DNA of 64,000 nucleotides from Streptomyces sp. NBC_00377 (lineage in GTDB: Bacteria; Actinomycetota; Actinomycetes; Streptomycetales; Streptomycetaceae), in assembly GCF_036075115.1 (NCBI RefSeq), contig NZ_CP107958.1:3534001-3598000 (forward strand), read 5' to 3'. Position 1 is the stretch's first letter, and every line of letters starts with the position of its first letter. Both the position numbers and the translations under genes were made by a program. The notes below the pieces were generated by a model, which searched no databases, was not told where the DNA came from, and worked only from the letters and a program-made list of their open reading frames with translations. Positions 8,066 to 16,237 of this stretch are shown piece by piece.

Positions 8066-8851
8066 ATGAAGAGATCATCGGGGGCGCGGCTGTGCGCCAC
8101 TGCCGCACTGGGTGCACTGTCGCTCTCCCTCCTTACCGCGTGTTCGGACGAGGGATCGAAGGAATCCGCGGATCCCAAGGCATCGTCGTCCTCGTCCGCC
8201 CCCGCCTCGTCGGCTCCGGCCGCGAAGGCGCTCACCACCGCCGAGCTGGAGAAGCTGCTGCTCGCGCAGGGCGAACTCAAGGGCTACAAGGTCGATTCGG
8301 GCAATGACACCCTCCCGGCCTCCAAGAAGCAGGTGAAGACCGACAAGCCGGCCTGCGACCCGCTCGCCTGGGCCACCGCCGGTCTCGCCCCGGGCGACAC
8401 GGACGCGAACGCCAGCAACACGGTCTCCGAGGACAAGTCGTCGGCCGCCACCGCGAAGCCCACGGACATCGAGGCCGCCTTCGACGTCGACCTGACGTTC
8501 GTGGGCCTCTCCTCGTACGAGGGCGACGGCGCCGAGAAGGCCATGAAGGCCGTCTCCGACGGCGTGACGGCCTGCGCCGGCGGGTACGGCCTGGCGGCGG
8601 ACGGCGAGAAGTCGAAGGTCACCAAGGTCGCCGCCGAGAAGGGCGCCACGAAGGGCGACGAGACGGTGGCGTTCTCCGAGGACGTCGACATGGACGGCGA
8701 AGGCACGGCCACCTTCCACACCGTGGTGGTGCGCAAGGGCAACACCCTCGCCTCGTTCTACACGGTGAACTTCGCCGCGTTCTCCAAGGGCGGCGAGATG
8801 GGCGACATCCCGGCGGCCGTGGTCGACGCACAGGTCGCCAAGCTCAAGTGA
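8066..8851 (+). CDS. Secreted lipoprotein of unknown function
   Basis: A 261-residue protein with a signal peptide ending in the lipobox LLTAC (cysteine about residue 26), then a Ser/Ala/Pro linker and a soluble domain from about residue 55. That domain contains LEKLLLAQGELKGYKV and two conserved-looking cysteines (KPACDPLAW and VTACAGGYG) that may form a disulphide. It resembles the many substrate-unknown lipoproteins of Streptomyces. No partner gene is adjacent. Confidence 0.75.
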   Translation: MKRSSGARLCATAALGALSLSLLTACSDEGSKESADPKASSSSSAPASSAPAAKALTTAELEKLLLAQGELKGYKVDSGNDTLPASKKQVKTDKPACDPLAWATAGLAPGDTDANASNTVSEDKSSAATAKPTDIEAAFDVDLTFVGLSSYEGDGAEKAMKAVSDGVTACAGGYGLAADGEKSKVTKVAAEKGATKGDETVAFSEDVDMDGEGTATFHTVVVRKGNTLASFYTVNFAAFSKGGEMGDIPAAVVDAQVAKLK

Positions 8852-8872
8852 CCCGCCGGCCCGCCGACGGAC

Positions 8873-8904
8873 TGACCGGCTGACCGGCTGACCGGCTGAC
8901 CGGC
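8873..8904. repeat. Four tandem copies of an 8-bp repeat
   Basis: TGACCGGC occurs four times head to tail immediately after the lipoprotein gene and before the terminator. Confidence 0.85.
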
Positions 8905-8915
8905 CGCAACGCGCA

Positions 8916-8950
8916 GGGGCCCCGCCGTCACATCCGTGCGGCGGGGCCCC
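8916..8950. terminator. Bidirectional terminator between lipoprotein gene and hutH
   Basis: GGGGCCCCGCC (8916-8926) and GGCGGGGCCCC (8940-8950) form a perfect 11-bp stem with a 13-nt loop between convergent genes. Confidence 0.8.
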
Positions 8951-8956
8951 ACCGCT

Positions 8957-9125
8957 CTAGTGCCGCGGCGGGCAACGTTTGCCCGTCAAGGAGCGGCGTC
9001 CGGTGCGTGCTCTCGGCGTGCCGGCCGGAAGTCCTCGTACTGGACGTACCTGGGCTTTCGGCCGGTGCGGCGAGAGTGCGTGCCGGGCGTCGCGACGGGG
9101 CGAACGTTGCCTGTCGCGGCACTAG
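8957..9125. repeat. 169-bp long imperfect palindrome bounded by CTAG
   Basis: Nearly the whole segment is an inverted repeat. The left end CTAGTGCCGCGGCGGGCAA matches the complement of the right end (CTAGTGCCGCGACAGGCAA). The similarity continues inward to a GTAC-TGGAC-GTAC centre near 9043. Both ends are CTAG, a rare tetranucleotide in Streptomyces. The hutH stop codon TAG is formed by the right-hand CTAG. No transposase is encoded, so it may be a MITE-like or REP-like element that now also serves as a transcript end. Confidence 0.75.
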
Positions 9126-10666
9126 CGCAGCGGTCCGGTGACCGCCTCCACCGCGGCGACGAGCCGTCCGTCGCGCACGAAGGCGTCCGCCGCCGCGAGG
9201 TCGGGCGCGAGGAACCGGTCCGGTCCCGGGCCCTGCACGCCCGCCTTGCGGACGGCCTCGATGACGGCCCGGCTGGCCGGCGCCGGGGTCAGTCCCTCGC
9301 GCAGCTCCACCCCGCGGGTGGCGGCGTACAGCTCGACGGCGATCACCCGGGTGAGGTTGTCGACGGCGGTGCGCAGCTTGCGGGCCGCGGACCAGCCCAT
9401 CGACACATGGTCCTCCTGCATCGCGGAGGACGGGATCGAGTCGGCGGACGCCGGTACGGCCAGCCGCTTCAGCTCGCTGACCAGCGCGGCCTGCGTGTAC
9501 TGGGCGATCATCAGTCCGGAGTCGACACCGGCGTCGTCCGCGAGGAACGGCGGGAGGCCGTGGCTGCGGTTCTTGTCCAGCAGCCGGTCGGTGCGCCGCT
9601 CGGCGATGGAGGCCAGGTCGGCGACGGCGATGGCGAGGAAGTCCAGCACGTAGGCGACCGGCGCCCCGTGGAAGTTGCCGTTGGACTCCACACGGCCGTC
9701 GGGAAGCACCACCGGGTTGTCGACGGCCGAGGCCAGCTCCCGCTCGGCGACGAGCCGGGCGTGCGCCATGGTGTCGCGGCCGGCCCCGGCGACCTGCGGG
9801 GCACAGCGCACCGAGTAGGCGTCCTGGACCCGGGGGGCATCGTCCTGGTGGTGGCCGGTGAGCTCCGAACCCGCGAGCACGGCCAGCATGTTGGCGGCCG
9901 AGGCGCCCTGCCCCGGGTGCGGGCGGATGGCGTGCAGCTCGGGCGCGAGCACCTTGTCGGTGCCGAGCAGCGCCTCCAGGCTGAGCGCCGCCGTGACATC
10001 GGCGGACTTGTAGAGCATGTCGAGGTCGGCGAGGGCCATGACCAGCATGCCGAGCATGCCGTCGGTGCCGTTGAGGAGCGCGAGACCCTCCTTCTCGCGC
10101 AGTTCGGCCGGGGCGATGCCGTGCTCGGCGAGCAGCTCACCGGCCGGGCGCACCACACCGTCGGGGCCCTCGGCGTCCCCCTCGCCCATCAGGGTGAGGG
10201 CGCAGTGCGAGAGCGGGGCCAGGTCGCCGGAACAGCCCAGGGAGCCGTACTCGTGCACGACCGGGGTGATGCCGGCGTTCAGGATGTCGGCCATGGTCTG
10301 CGCGACCTCGGGCCGCACGCCGGTATGTCCGGAGCAGACGGTCTTCAGCCGCAGGAACATCAGCGCCCGGACGACCTCGCGCTCGACCCGCGGGCCCATG
10401 CCGGCGGCGTGCGAGCGGACGATGTTGCGCTGGAGCCGGGCGCGCAGCTCCGGGCTGATGTGCCGGGTGGCGAGGGCGCCGAACCCGGTGGAGACGCCGT
10501 AGACGGGCTCGGGCTTGGCCGCCAGCGCGTCCACGATCTCGCGGGCCGCGGCGAGGGCCGCCACCGCCTCCGCGGAGAGTTCGATCCGGGCGCCGTCGCG
10601 GGCCACGGCGAGCACGTCGGACGCGGTCACCCCGGACGTCCCCACCACCACAGTGTGCATATCCAT
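9122..10666 (-). CDS. hutH: Histidine ammonia-lyase
   Basis: The 514-residue enzyme deaminates histidine to urocanate, the first step of histidine degradation. The prosthetic MIO group forms from CSG in GSLGCSGDLAPLSH (about residue 145), with cysteine where alanine is commoner, as I recall from Streptomyces HutH. YGVSTGFGALATRHI and the N-terminal MDMHTVVVGTSG are also typical. The start MDMHT is chosen for length agreement with known Streptomyces HutH and because it gives a leaderless fit; no Shine-Dalgarno sequence is present. The rest of the hut pathway is not in this window. The stop codon lies inside the palindromic element. Confidence 0.95.
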   Translation of the reverse strand: MDMHTVVVGTSGVTASDVLAVARDGARIELSAEAVAALAAAREIVDALAAKPEPVYGVSTGFGALATRHISPELRARLQRNIVRSHAAGMGPRVEREVVRALMFLRLKTVCSGHTGVRPEVAQTMADILNAGITPVVHEYGSLGCSGDLAPLSHCALTLMGEGDAEGPDGVVRPAGELLAEHGIAPAELREKEGLALLNGTDGMLGMLVMALADLDMLYKSADVTAALSLEALLGTDKVLAPELHAIRPHPGQGASAANMLAVLAGSELTGHHQDDAPRVQDAYSVRCAPQVAGAGRDTMAHARLVAERELASAVDNPVVLPDGRVESNGNFHGAPVAYVLDFLAIAVADLASIAERRTDRLLDKNRSHGLPPFLADDAGVDSGLMIAQYTQAALVSELKRLAVPASADSIPSSAMQEDHVSMGWSAARKLRTAVDNLTRVIAVELYAATRGVELREGLTPAPASRAVIEAVRKAGVQGPGPDRFLAPDLAAADAFVRDGRLVAAVEAVTGPLR

Positions 10667-10673
10667 ATTCAGG

Positions 10674-10702
10674 AGCGTACGCAGTGAAGACCTGGATGTC
10701 AC
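10674..10702 (-). promoter_or_regulatory. hutH promoter, probably leaderless
   Basis: Reading the minus strand, GTGACA and TACGCT are separated by 17 bp, and TACGCT ends seven bases before the hutH ATG. No ribosome-binding site can fit. Confidence 0.5.
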
Positions 10703-10759
10703 CAGTGGGTGCGCGGTTCACCCCTTACCGAATAGGTCACACCGTCGGCGGCCGCTTCC

Positions 10760-11902
10760 TCAGCGCCGCCCCCTGAACCGCCGCCGCTCGCCGGTCCGCT
10801 CCCGGGGCGGCTCGTCGGCGAGGCGTACGACGGGGTCGTCCGGGCCCGCCCGCCCGGCGACCACCGGCCGGGCGGCCCGCACGGCCTTGGCCCGGTACTG
10901 GGCCGCGTCGGCGAGCCGGAACAGCCGACGGGCGGAGGTCACGGGCCCGATGGGGTCCTGGGTGGAGGCGACCCCGCAGGCCACGCCCTCACCGAGCTCC
11001 AGTTCCCCGGCCCGGCGGCAGAGGTCGTCGGCGACATGGACGACATCGTCGGCGGGCGACCCGACGGCCAGCAGACAGAACTCGTCGCCGCCGAGCCGGG
11101 CGGCCAGCGCGCCGGGCAGCATGGCCCCGCACAGCGACAGCACCGACCCGAACCGCTCGAGGAGCCGGTCGCCGACGGCGTGCCCGCGGGTGTCGTTGAC
11201 CCGCTTCAGCCCGTTGAGGTCGCACACCACGAGGCTGACCACGATCCCCTCCAGGCGGTGCCGCTCGACCGCCGCCTCCAGCCGTACGTCGACGGCGCGG
11301 CGGTTGGCCAGACCGGTGAGGGCGTCGGTGAAGGCGAGACGGCGGGCCTCCTCCAGCCGTTCGGTCTGGGCGAGCCCGGCGGCGACGACGGCGGCGAGGA
11401 CGGTGGCGAAGTCGGCGTCGGCCCGGTCGAAGACGGCGGCGCCCACCGGACGGGCGACGTACAGCTCGCCCCAGGCCCGGCCGTGCAGCACGATGGGCGC
11501 GACGACACAGGAACTCCGGCCCCGGCGGCGCAGTGCGGCGACCCTCTGGTGACAGTAGCCGGGGCGTCCGGCGGCGGGGCCGCGGGCCGTTTCCACCCAG
11601 GCGTTGGGCTCGCCCCCGGCCACCCAGCGCTCGTGCAGGAACTCGGTGATCTCCGGGAACTGATGCACCGGATACGCCTCGGCGTCCGGGAACTCGTCCT
11701 CGTCGGCTGCCCGGTCCCCCACGTTCACGAGGACGCGCAGCCGCCCGAGATCCCGCTCCCAGACCGAGAGGGCCGCGAAGCCTCCGGACAGCGCCTGGCA
11801 GGCTCCGAGAGCCGCCGCACGCCATGACTCGCGGGGGGTGTGCGCGGCCGCCATCCCCTGCGCGAGCGCCACCACGGCCACCAGGCGTCTGTCCTCACCC
11901 AT
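10760..11902 (-). CDS. GAF-GGDEF putative diguanylate cyclase
   Basis: A 380-residue soluble protein. A GAF-like sensory domain occupies about residues 15-190 (SCVVAPIVLHGRAWGELYV). The GGDEF domain spans about 205-350 (DALTGLANRRAVDVRL and an intact LGGDEF). The intact motif supports c-di-GMP synthesis, which controls development in Streptomyces. No RxxD inhibitory site is seen five residues before GGDEF, so product inhibition may be absent. From memory it corresponds to the S. coelicolor Cdg protein encoded beside hutH; I leave the symbol blank. The ligand of the GAF domain is unknown. Confidence 0.88.
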   Translation of the reverse strand: MGEDRRLVAVVALAQGMAAAHTPRESWRAAALGACQALSGGFAALSVWERDLGRLRVLVNVGDRAADEDEFPDAEAYPVHQFPEITEFLHERWVAGGEPNAWVETARGPAAGRPGYCHQRVAALRRRGRSSCVVAPIVLHGRAWGELYVARPVGAAVFDRADADFATVLAAVVAAGLAQTERLEEARRLAFTDALTGLANRRAVDVRLEAAVERHRLEGIVVSLVVCDLNGLKRVNDTRGHAVGDRLLERFGSVLSLCGAMLPGALAARLGGDEFCLLAVGSPADDVVHVADDLCRRAGELELGEGVACGVASTQDPIGPVTSARRLFRLADAAQYRAKAVRAARPVVAGRAGPDDPVVRLADEPPRERTGERRRFRGRR

Positions 11903-12046
11903 CTCCCCAGGCTAGGGACATTCAGTTCAAAAGGGGACACCGAAGGGCCACGGAGAGTGAGAGGCACGGCCGTACCCGCCCGCGCGCCCCCCGCCGCCCC
12001 CTACTCGCCCGCTCCCCCGCCCCACCACCGGGCAGCACGCGCCCTC

Positions 12047-12874
12047 TCACTCACCGGGCCACTGCGGCTTCCGCTTCTCGTTGAAGGCCGCGACCCCTTC
12101 CGCCCGGTCCCCGGAGAAGGCCACCGACCGCCACGCGGCGTCCTCGACCTCGAGCCCGGCCCGCAGGTCCAGCCCCTGCCCGAGGCGCAGCGCCCGCTTC
12201 GCCGCCCGCAGCCCCACCGGCGAGTTGGCGCCGATCCGCCCGGCCAGTTCCAGCGCCTCCTCGCGGTCCCGCCCCTCCTCCACCAGAACGTCCACCAGGC
12301 CCAGGTCCCGCGCCTCGGCCGCCTCCACCCGGCGCGCCGTGAAGACCAGCTCGGCCGCCCGCGCCGCTCCCACCCGGCGCGGCAGCAGCTGGGTGCCGCC
12401 GCCGCCCGGGATCACGCCCACGGACACCTCCGGCAGCCCCACCACGGCCGTCGGGTCGGCCACGATGACGTCGCACGCCAGCGCCAGTTCGAACCCGCCG
12501 CCCAGCGCGAAGCCGTGCAGCGCCGCGACCGTGGGCACCGGCAGCTCCAGCACCCCGGTGTACGCACCGCGCGTGAGCGGCCGCTGCCGCAGCAGTTCGG
12601 CGTCGCTGAGGGAGTTCCGCTCCTTGAGGTCGGCGCCGACGCAGAACGCCCGCTCGTGCGTCGAGGTCAGCACGACCACCCGCACGTCCCGGTCCGCGCC
12701 CAGCGCCGCGCACGCCCCGGCGATCGACCGGGCCATGTCGGTGGAGACCGCGTTCATGGCCTTCGGCCGGTCGAGGACCAGCTCGGCGACGTGCCCACCG
12801 TCCCCGTGCCGCCGCACGAGGACGAACTCCCCGAACCGCTCCTCGCTCATGCCACCGCTCCCGACACCGCTCAC
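12047..12874 (-). CDS. Enoyl-CoA hydratase/isomerase
   Basis: A 275-residue crotonase-fold enzyme that should hydrate 2-enoyl-CoA in fatty acid or amino acid degradation. The oxyanion-hole region is LHGFALGGGFELAL with the first catalytic glutamate, and the second glutamate is in LPEVSVGVIPGGGG. The GTG start is preferred because GGAGG lies five bases upstream; an ATG eight codons later also has a GGAG. Substrate chain length cannot be read from the sequence. Confidence 0.9.
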   Translation of the reverse strand: MSGVGSGGMSEERFGEFVLVRRHGDGGHVAELVLDRPKAMNAVSTDMARSIAGACAALGADRDVRVVVLTSTHERAFCVGADLKERNSLSDAELLRQRPLTRGAYTGVLELPVPTVAALHGFALGGGFELALACDVIVADPTAVVGLPEVSVGVIPGGGGTQLLPRRVGAARAAELVFTARRVEAAEARDLGLVDVLVEEGRDREEALELAGRIGANSPVGLRAAKRALRLGQGLDLRAGLEVEDAAWRSVAFSGDRAEGVAAFNEKRKPQWPGE

Positions 12875-12884
12875 GACACCCTCC

Positions 12885-12901
12885 GGTTAACGCGGGTTAA
12901 C
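12885..12901. repeat. Two GGTTAAC boxes 10 bp apart upstream of echA
   Basis: GGTTAAC occurs at 12885-12891 and 12895-12901, one helical turn apart, immediately upstream of the enoyl-CoA hydratase start. The arrangement could bind a regulator on one face of the DNA. Confidence 0.35.
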
Positions 12902-13092
12902 AACGCTCACCCGATCATCGCAGCCGGGGCCGGGAGACGAAAGGGCGGACCGGCTCCCCTCGTCCCCGCCCTGCACCGCCCACCCGTTCGGGTGACATCC
13001 CGCCCAACTCCCCCCGCACCGCCCACGGGAGCGCATAACGTGCGTCCGCCCCGGCGCACCGGGGGCCGCGACCGCACCGGGGAGAGAACGCG

Positions 13093-13770
13093 ATGACGAG
13101 CACACCGGTGAGCACGTGGACCGGGTCCTACGAGACGGCTCGGGACGAGCCGGCCGGCGAGGAGACCGGCGGACTCTGGGCGCCGCGCCCCCGGGGCCGG
13201 CACCGCCGTCCCCGCCCCCGCAAGGTGCTGTTCGCCGCCGGCGGCCTCGCACTGGCCGCCGGAGTGCTGAGCCTCGTCCGGCTGACCCCAGACCCGGGCG
13301 GCGTCGGCGGTCCGGGCACCGCGGAGGCGGAGTCCCAGCCCGACCCCGTCGCGAGCACGGAGACCGACACCGGCGTCGACGCCCCCACCGGTGCGGACCG
13401 CCCGCCGGGCGCCGACCGGCCGGGCACCACCGCCACGCCCTCGCCGACCGCGCCCAGCCCGATGGGCGGAGCGAGTCCCACCCCCGCCGCCCCCGCCGCG
13501 TCCGACGTCGGCCTGCTCCCGGGTGTCCCCGGTTCGCCGACGTCCGTCGCCCTGACCCCGGGGGCCACCTACAGCCCGGCGGCGCCCCCGCCACGGGCTC
13601 CGGCGCCCTCGGCGACCGCCACCCCGCGGCCCACGCCGCCGGCTGCGCCCGCGCCCGCCCCGGCCACCCCCGCGCCCGAGAAACCCGCCGACCCGCGCCG
13701 GCCCGACGTCTGCGTCCCCGTCATCGGTCTCTGCGTGAACCCGCTGGTCGCCGCCGTGCCGAAGCTCTGA
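13093..13770 (+). CDS. Single-pass membrane protein with Pro/Ala/Thr-rich exterior
   Basis: A 225-residue protein with an Arg-rich cytoplasmic N-terminus (GRHRRPRPRKV), one membrane segment (LFAAGGLALAAGVLSLV, about residues 46-62) and a low-complexity Pro/Ala/Thr extracellular region. The conserved-looking tail is CVPVIGLCVNPL, with two cysteines six residues apart. I recognise no enzyme domain. GGGGAGA precedes the ATG. It may be a wall-spanning protein presenting the short cysteine-containing tail; that is inference. Confidence 0.65.
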   Translation: MTSTPVSTWTGSYETARDEPAGEETGGLWAPRPRGRHRRPRPRKVLFAAGGLALAAGVLSLVRLTPDPGGVGGPGTAEAESQPDPVASTETDTGVDAPTGADRPPGADRPGTTATPSPTAPSPMGGASPTPAAPAASDVGLLPGVPGSPTSVALTPGATYSPAAPPPRAPAPSATATPRPTPPAAPAPAPATPAPEKPADPRRPDVCVPVIGLCVNPLVAAVPKL

Positions 13771-13821
13771 CCGCCGACGCGGTGCCCTCGACGCGGCTTT
13801 CGCCGCGGCCCTGCCGCGACC

Positions 13822-13881
13822 GGTTCAACGGCTCGCGACGCCCGGCACGGCACTCCCCCAGCCTTCGGCCGGGGGTCCCCC
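13822..13881. repeat. Dispersed repeat plus CCCCCAGCC hairpin
   Basis: Bases 13822-13854 match 18427-18459 with one mismatch in 33 nt. They share TCGCGACGCCCGGCAC with the complement of the 169-bp palindrome near 9080. The adjoining stretch CCCCCAGCC-TTC-GGCCGGGGG (about 13855-13876) forms a hairpin of a type I recall as very common between Streptomyces genes. The pair probably ends transcription from the preceding gene. Confidence 0.65.
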
Positions 13882-13993
13882 ACGCCGCGCTGTCGCGTCA
13901 CCCGAGTGCATCCATGACACGGGCGATGCTCCGCCCTCCGACACACCGCACCGGACGCCGCGGGCCTTCCGGCCGGCCCTTCCGGTCACCGCA

Positions 13994-15145
13994 TCAGTCG
14001 TCGACGCCGTTGCGCCGGGTCAGCAGCCAGGGTTCGACCACGCCGAGACCGCGCACCGGGCGCTGCCACATCGGCTGGAGCGCGAAGCGGTACTTCGGCG
14101 GCTCCTCGCCCTCCTTCTCCGCGGCGGCCGCCTCCTCCGCCGCCTCGGCCTCCGAGGCCGGGGCGTCGCCGGTGCGGATCAGTTCCTCGGCGAAGGCGCT
14201 GTCGACGAGGACGGCGTCACGGGGAGCTATCGAGGTCAGCCGCGAGGCCAGGTTGACCGTCGTGCCGAAGACATCGCCCATCCGGGTGGTGACCGTGCCG
14301 AAGGCCATGCCGACGCGCAGTTCGGGCATCGTCTCGTCGTTGCTCATCGTCTCGACGAGGAGCAGCGCGATGTCGGCGGCGATGCCGGCGTCGTCGGCCG
14401 CGTAGAGCACCTCGTCGCCGAGCGTCTTGATCAGCCGCCCGCCACGGGCGGCGACCAGGTCGGCGGCGGTCGTCTCGAAGGCCTCGACGAGCTCGCCGAG
14501 CTCCTCCTCCTCCATGCGCCGGGTCAGCCGGGTGAAGCCGACGAGGTCCGCGAAGGCGACGGCCAGCCGCCGGTCGACCATCTCCTCGTCGTCGGCGGCC
14601 TGCACGACCCGGCCCGCCGAGGCGGCCAGCTGCCGGCGCCAGACGTAGACGAGGAACTCCTCCAGCTCGGGCAGCAGCAGCTCGACGATGGGATACGTGA
14701 CCTCGGTGCGGGTCATGCCCGGCTCGGGCGGCTCGGTCAGGCCCTCCAGGAAGGAGTCGATCTGCCATTCCGCCAGACGGGCGGTGGTCTGCCCGGTGGA
14801 CCGCGCCACCTGCACGGCCATCGCCTCGCTCAGCAGCCCCGCCTCCACGAGGCCGGCCAGCCGCCGCAGGGCGAGGACGTCGGCCTCGGTGAGGGCCCTC
14901 GCCTGCCCGATGTCGGCGAAGCCCATGGCCCGCCAGAAACGCGACGCCAGCTCCATGGAGACGCCGGCGCTGCGCGCGGCCTGGAACGGGGTGTAGCGCC
15001 GCTCGGCGCCGAGGATGAGCTGTTCGAGGCGCAGCGCGAGAGGATGCGGGTCCTCACCGGGGTCGCCCGGCTCGCCGGATTCGGCGGCCGGCAGGTTTCG
15101 CCGGCCGTCCGCGTCCGCGCCGGAGCCCGTGTCGTCGACGGTCAC
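13994..15145 (-). CDS. cya: Class III adenylate cyclase
   Basis: A 383-residue cyclase making cAMP. Residues about 30-200 form an N-terminal helical regulatory region with LILGAERRYTPFQAARSAGV. The cyclase homology domain (about 205-345) has metal-binding aspartates in AFADLVGFTRL and TLGDEVL, and the adenine-recognising lysine in LIKTLGDE. The adenine-binding aspartate, plus transition-state Asn and Arg, are in GDVFGTTVNLASR. All key residues are present, so it should be active. In Streptomyces the cya product affects germination and development. The start is GTG. Confidence 0.92.
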   Translation of the reverse strand: MTVDDTGSGADADGRRNLPAAESGEPGDPGEDPHPLALRLEQLILGAERRYTPFQAARSAGVSMELASRFWRAMGFADIGQARALTEADVLALRRLAGLVEAGLLSEAMAVQVARSTGQTTARLAEWQIDSFLEGLTEPPEPGMTRTEVTYPIVELLLPELEEFLVYVWRRQLAASAGRVVQAADDEEMVDRRLAVAFADLVGFTRLTRRMEEEELGELVEAFETTAADLVAARGGRLIKTLGDEVLYAADDAGIAADIALLLVETMSNDETMPELRVGMAFGTVTTRMGDVFGTTVNLASRLTSIAPRDAVLVDSAFAEELIRTGDAPASEAEAAEEAAAAEKEGEEPPKYRFALQPMWQRPVRGLGVVEPWLLTRRNGVDD

Positions 15146-15260
15146 GCCTGCTGCCCTTCCGATCTTCCGCGGTCAGGTATCGACCGGCCTCAACTCTACG
15201 GCAGGTGTGCGCCAGCTCACTCCGTTCCGTCCGACCGGGGCACGAGGCCCGGCGCTCACG

Positions 15261-16127
15261 TCACGCCGGCCTCAGGTGCACGATGTCTCCCGCCCCCACC
15301 GGCTCCTGTACCCCTTCCTCCGTGGCGATCACAAGCCGTCCGTCCCCGTCGACCGCGACCGCCTCGCCGACGATCGACCGGTCCCCGGGCAGCTCGGCCC
15401 GTACCGTCCGTCCCAGCGTCGCGCACCCGGCGGCGTACGTCTCCTGGAGACCGCTGGCCGCCGGGTCGCCGCCGGCCTCCCGCCAGCGGCCGTACCACTC
15501 CCCCAGCGACCGCAGGACGCCCCGCAGCAGCGTGTCCCGGTCCGTACTGACCGCGCCGGCCAGCGCCAGCGATCCGGCCAGGGGCACGGGGAGCTCGTCG
15601 GCCCGCAGGCTGACGTTGAGGCCGACGCCGACGACGACCGCCTCGGGTCCGGCCCGTTCGGCGAGGATGCCGCCGGCCTTGCGTTCCTCTCCCCCGACGG
15701 TCACCAGGAGGTCGTTGGGCCATTTGAGTGCCGTGTCCACGCCCGCCGCCCGGGACAGGCCCGTCGCCACGGCGACGCCGGTGAGCAGCGGCAGCCAGCC
15801 CCAGCGGGCCACCGGCACCTCGCGCGGGGTGAGCAGCACGGAGAAGAACAGCCCGGACCGCGGCGGCGCCGTCCACCGGCGGTCCAGCCGGCCGCGCCCC
15901 GAGGTCTGCTCCTCGGCGACGAGGACCGCGCCTTCGGCCGCCTTGCCCGCGCTCGCCGCCGCCACCAGGTCGGAGTTGGTGGAACCGGTGCTCTGCACCA
16001 CGTCCACCTGTGACCACAGGCCGCCCTCCCGTACCAGCGCCCGGCGCAGCGCCGGGGCGTTGAGGGGCGGACGGTCCAGATCGGACCACCGGCCGCCGCC
16101 GGCGTCTGCTGCATCTCGCGGTGTCAT
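15261..16127 (-). CDS. birA: Biotin-[acyl-CoA carboxylase] ligase
   Basis: A 288-residue ligase that attaches biotin to the carrier domain of acyl-CoA carboxylases. It shows STNSDLVAAA, the biotin/AMP loop TSGRGRLDRRW and KWPNDLLV. There is no N-terminal helix-turn-helix, so it is a class I enzyme without repressor function. It is divergent from pccB, and the biotinylated subunit AccA2 is encoded 3.8 kb away, which fits its role. The start MTPRDAAD is chosen because the upstream 18 codons have no family resemblance. Confidence 0.92.
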   Translation of the reverse strand: MTPRDAADAGGGRWSDLDRPPLNAPALRRALVREGGLWSQVDVVQSTGSTNSDLVAAASAGKAAEGAVLVAEEQTSGRGRLDRRWTAPPRSGLFFSVLLTPREVPVARWGWLPLLTGVAVATGLSRAAGVDTALKWPNDLLVTVGGEERKAGGILAERAGPEAVVVGVGLNVSLRADELPVPLAGSLALAGAVSTDRDTLLRGVLRSLGEWYGRWREAGGDPAASGLQETYAAGCATLGRTVRAELPGDRSIVGEAVAVDGDGRLVIATEEGVQEPVGAGDIVHLRPA

Positions 16128-16237
16128 GCAAGCCACCCTAGGTGTGTTGAATGCCGCACTGCCGATCCCCAGGGCCAGCACTACTCTACGGATGAGTAAC
16201 CGTCCCCCCTTTTGAGCAGGCAGGGAGCCGTATCCCG

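Noticed and set aside
8873..8904. CRISPR or other spacer-repeat array
   Set aside because: The four 8-bp units are directly adjacent with no spacers and no cas genes are present in the window.
12887..13594. Open frame of about 235 codons on the minus strand opposite the Pro/Ala-rich membrane protein
   Set aside because: The plus-strand product has a ribosome-binding site, membrane segment and conserved-looking C-terminus; the antisense product is Arg/Pro/Ser noise.
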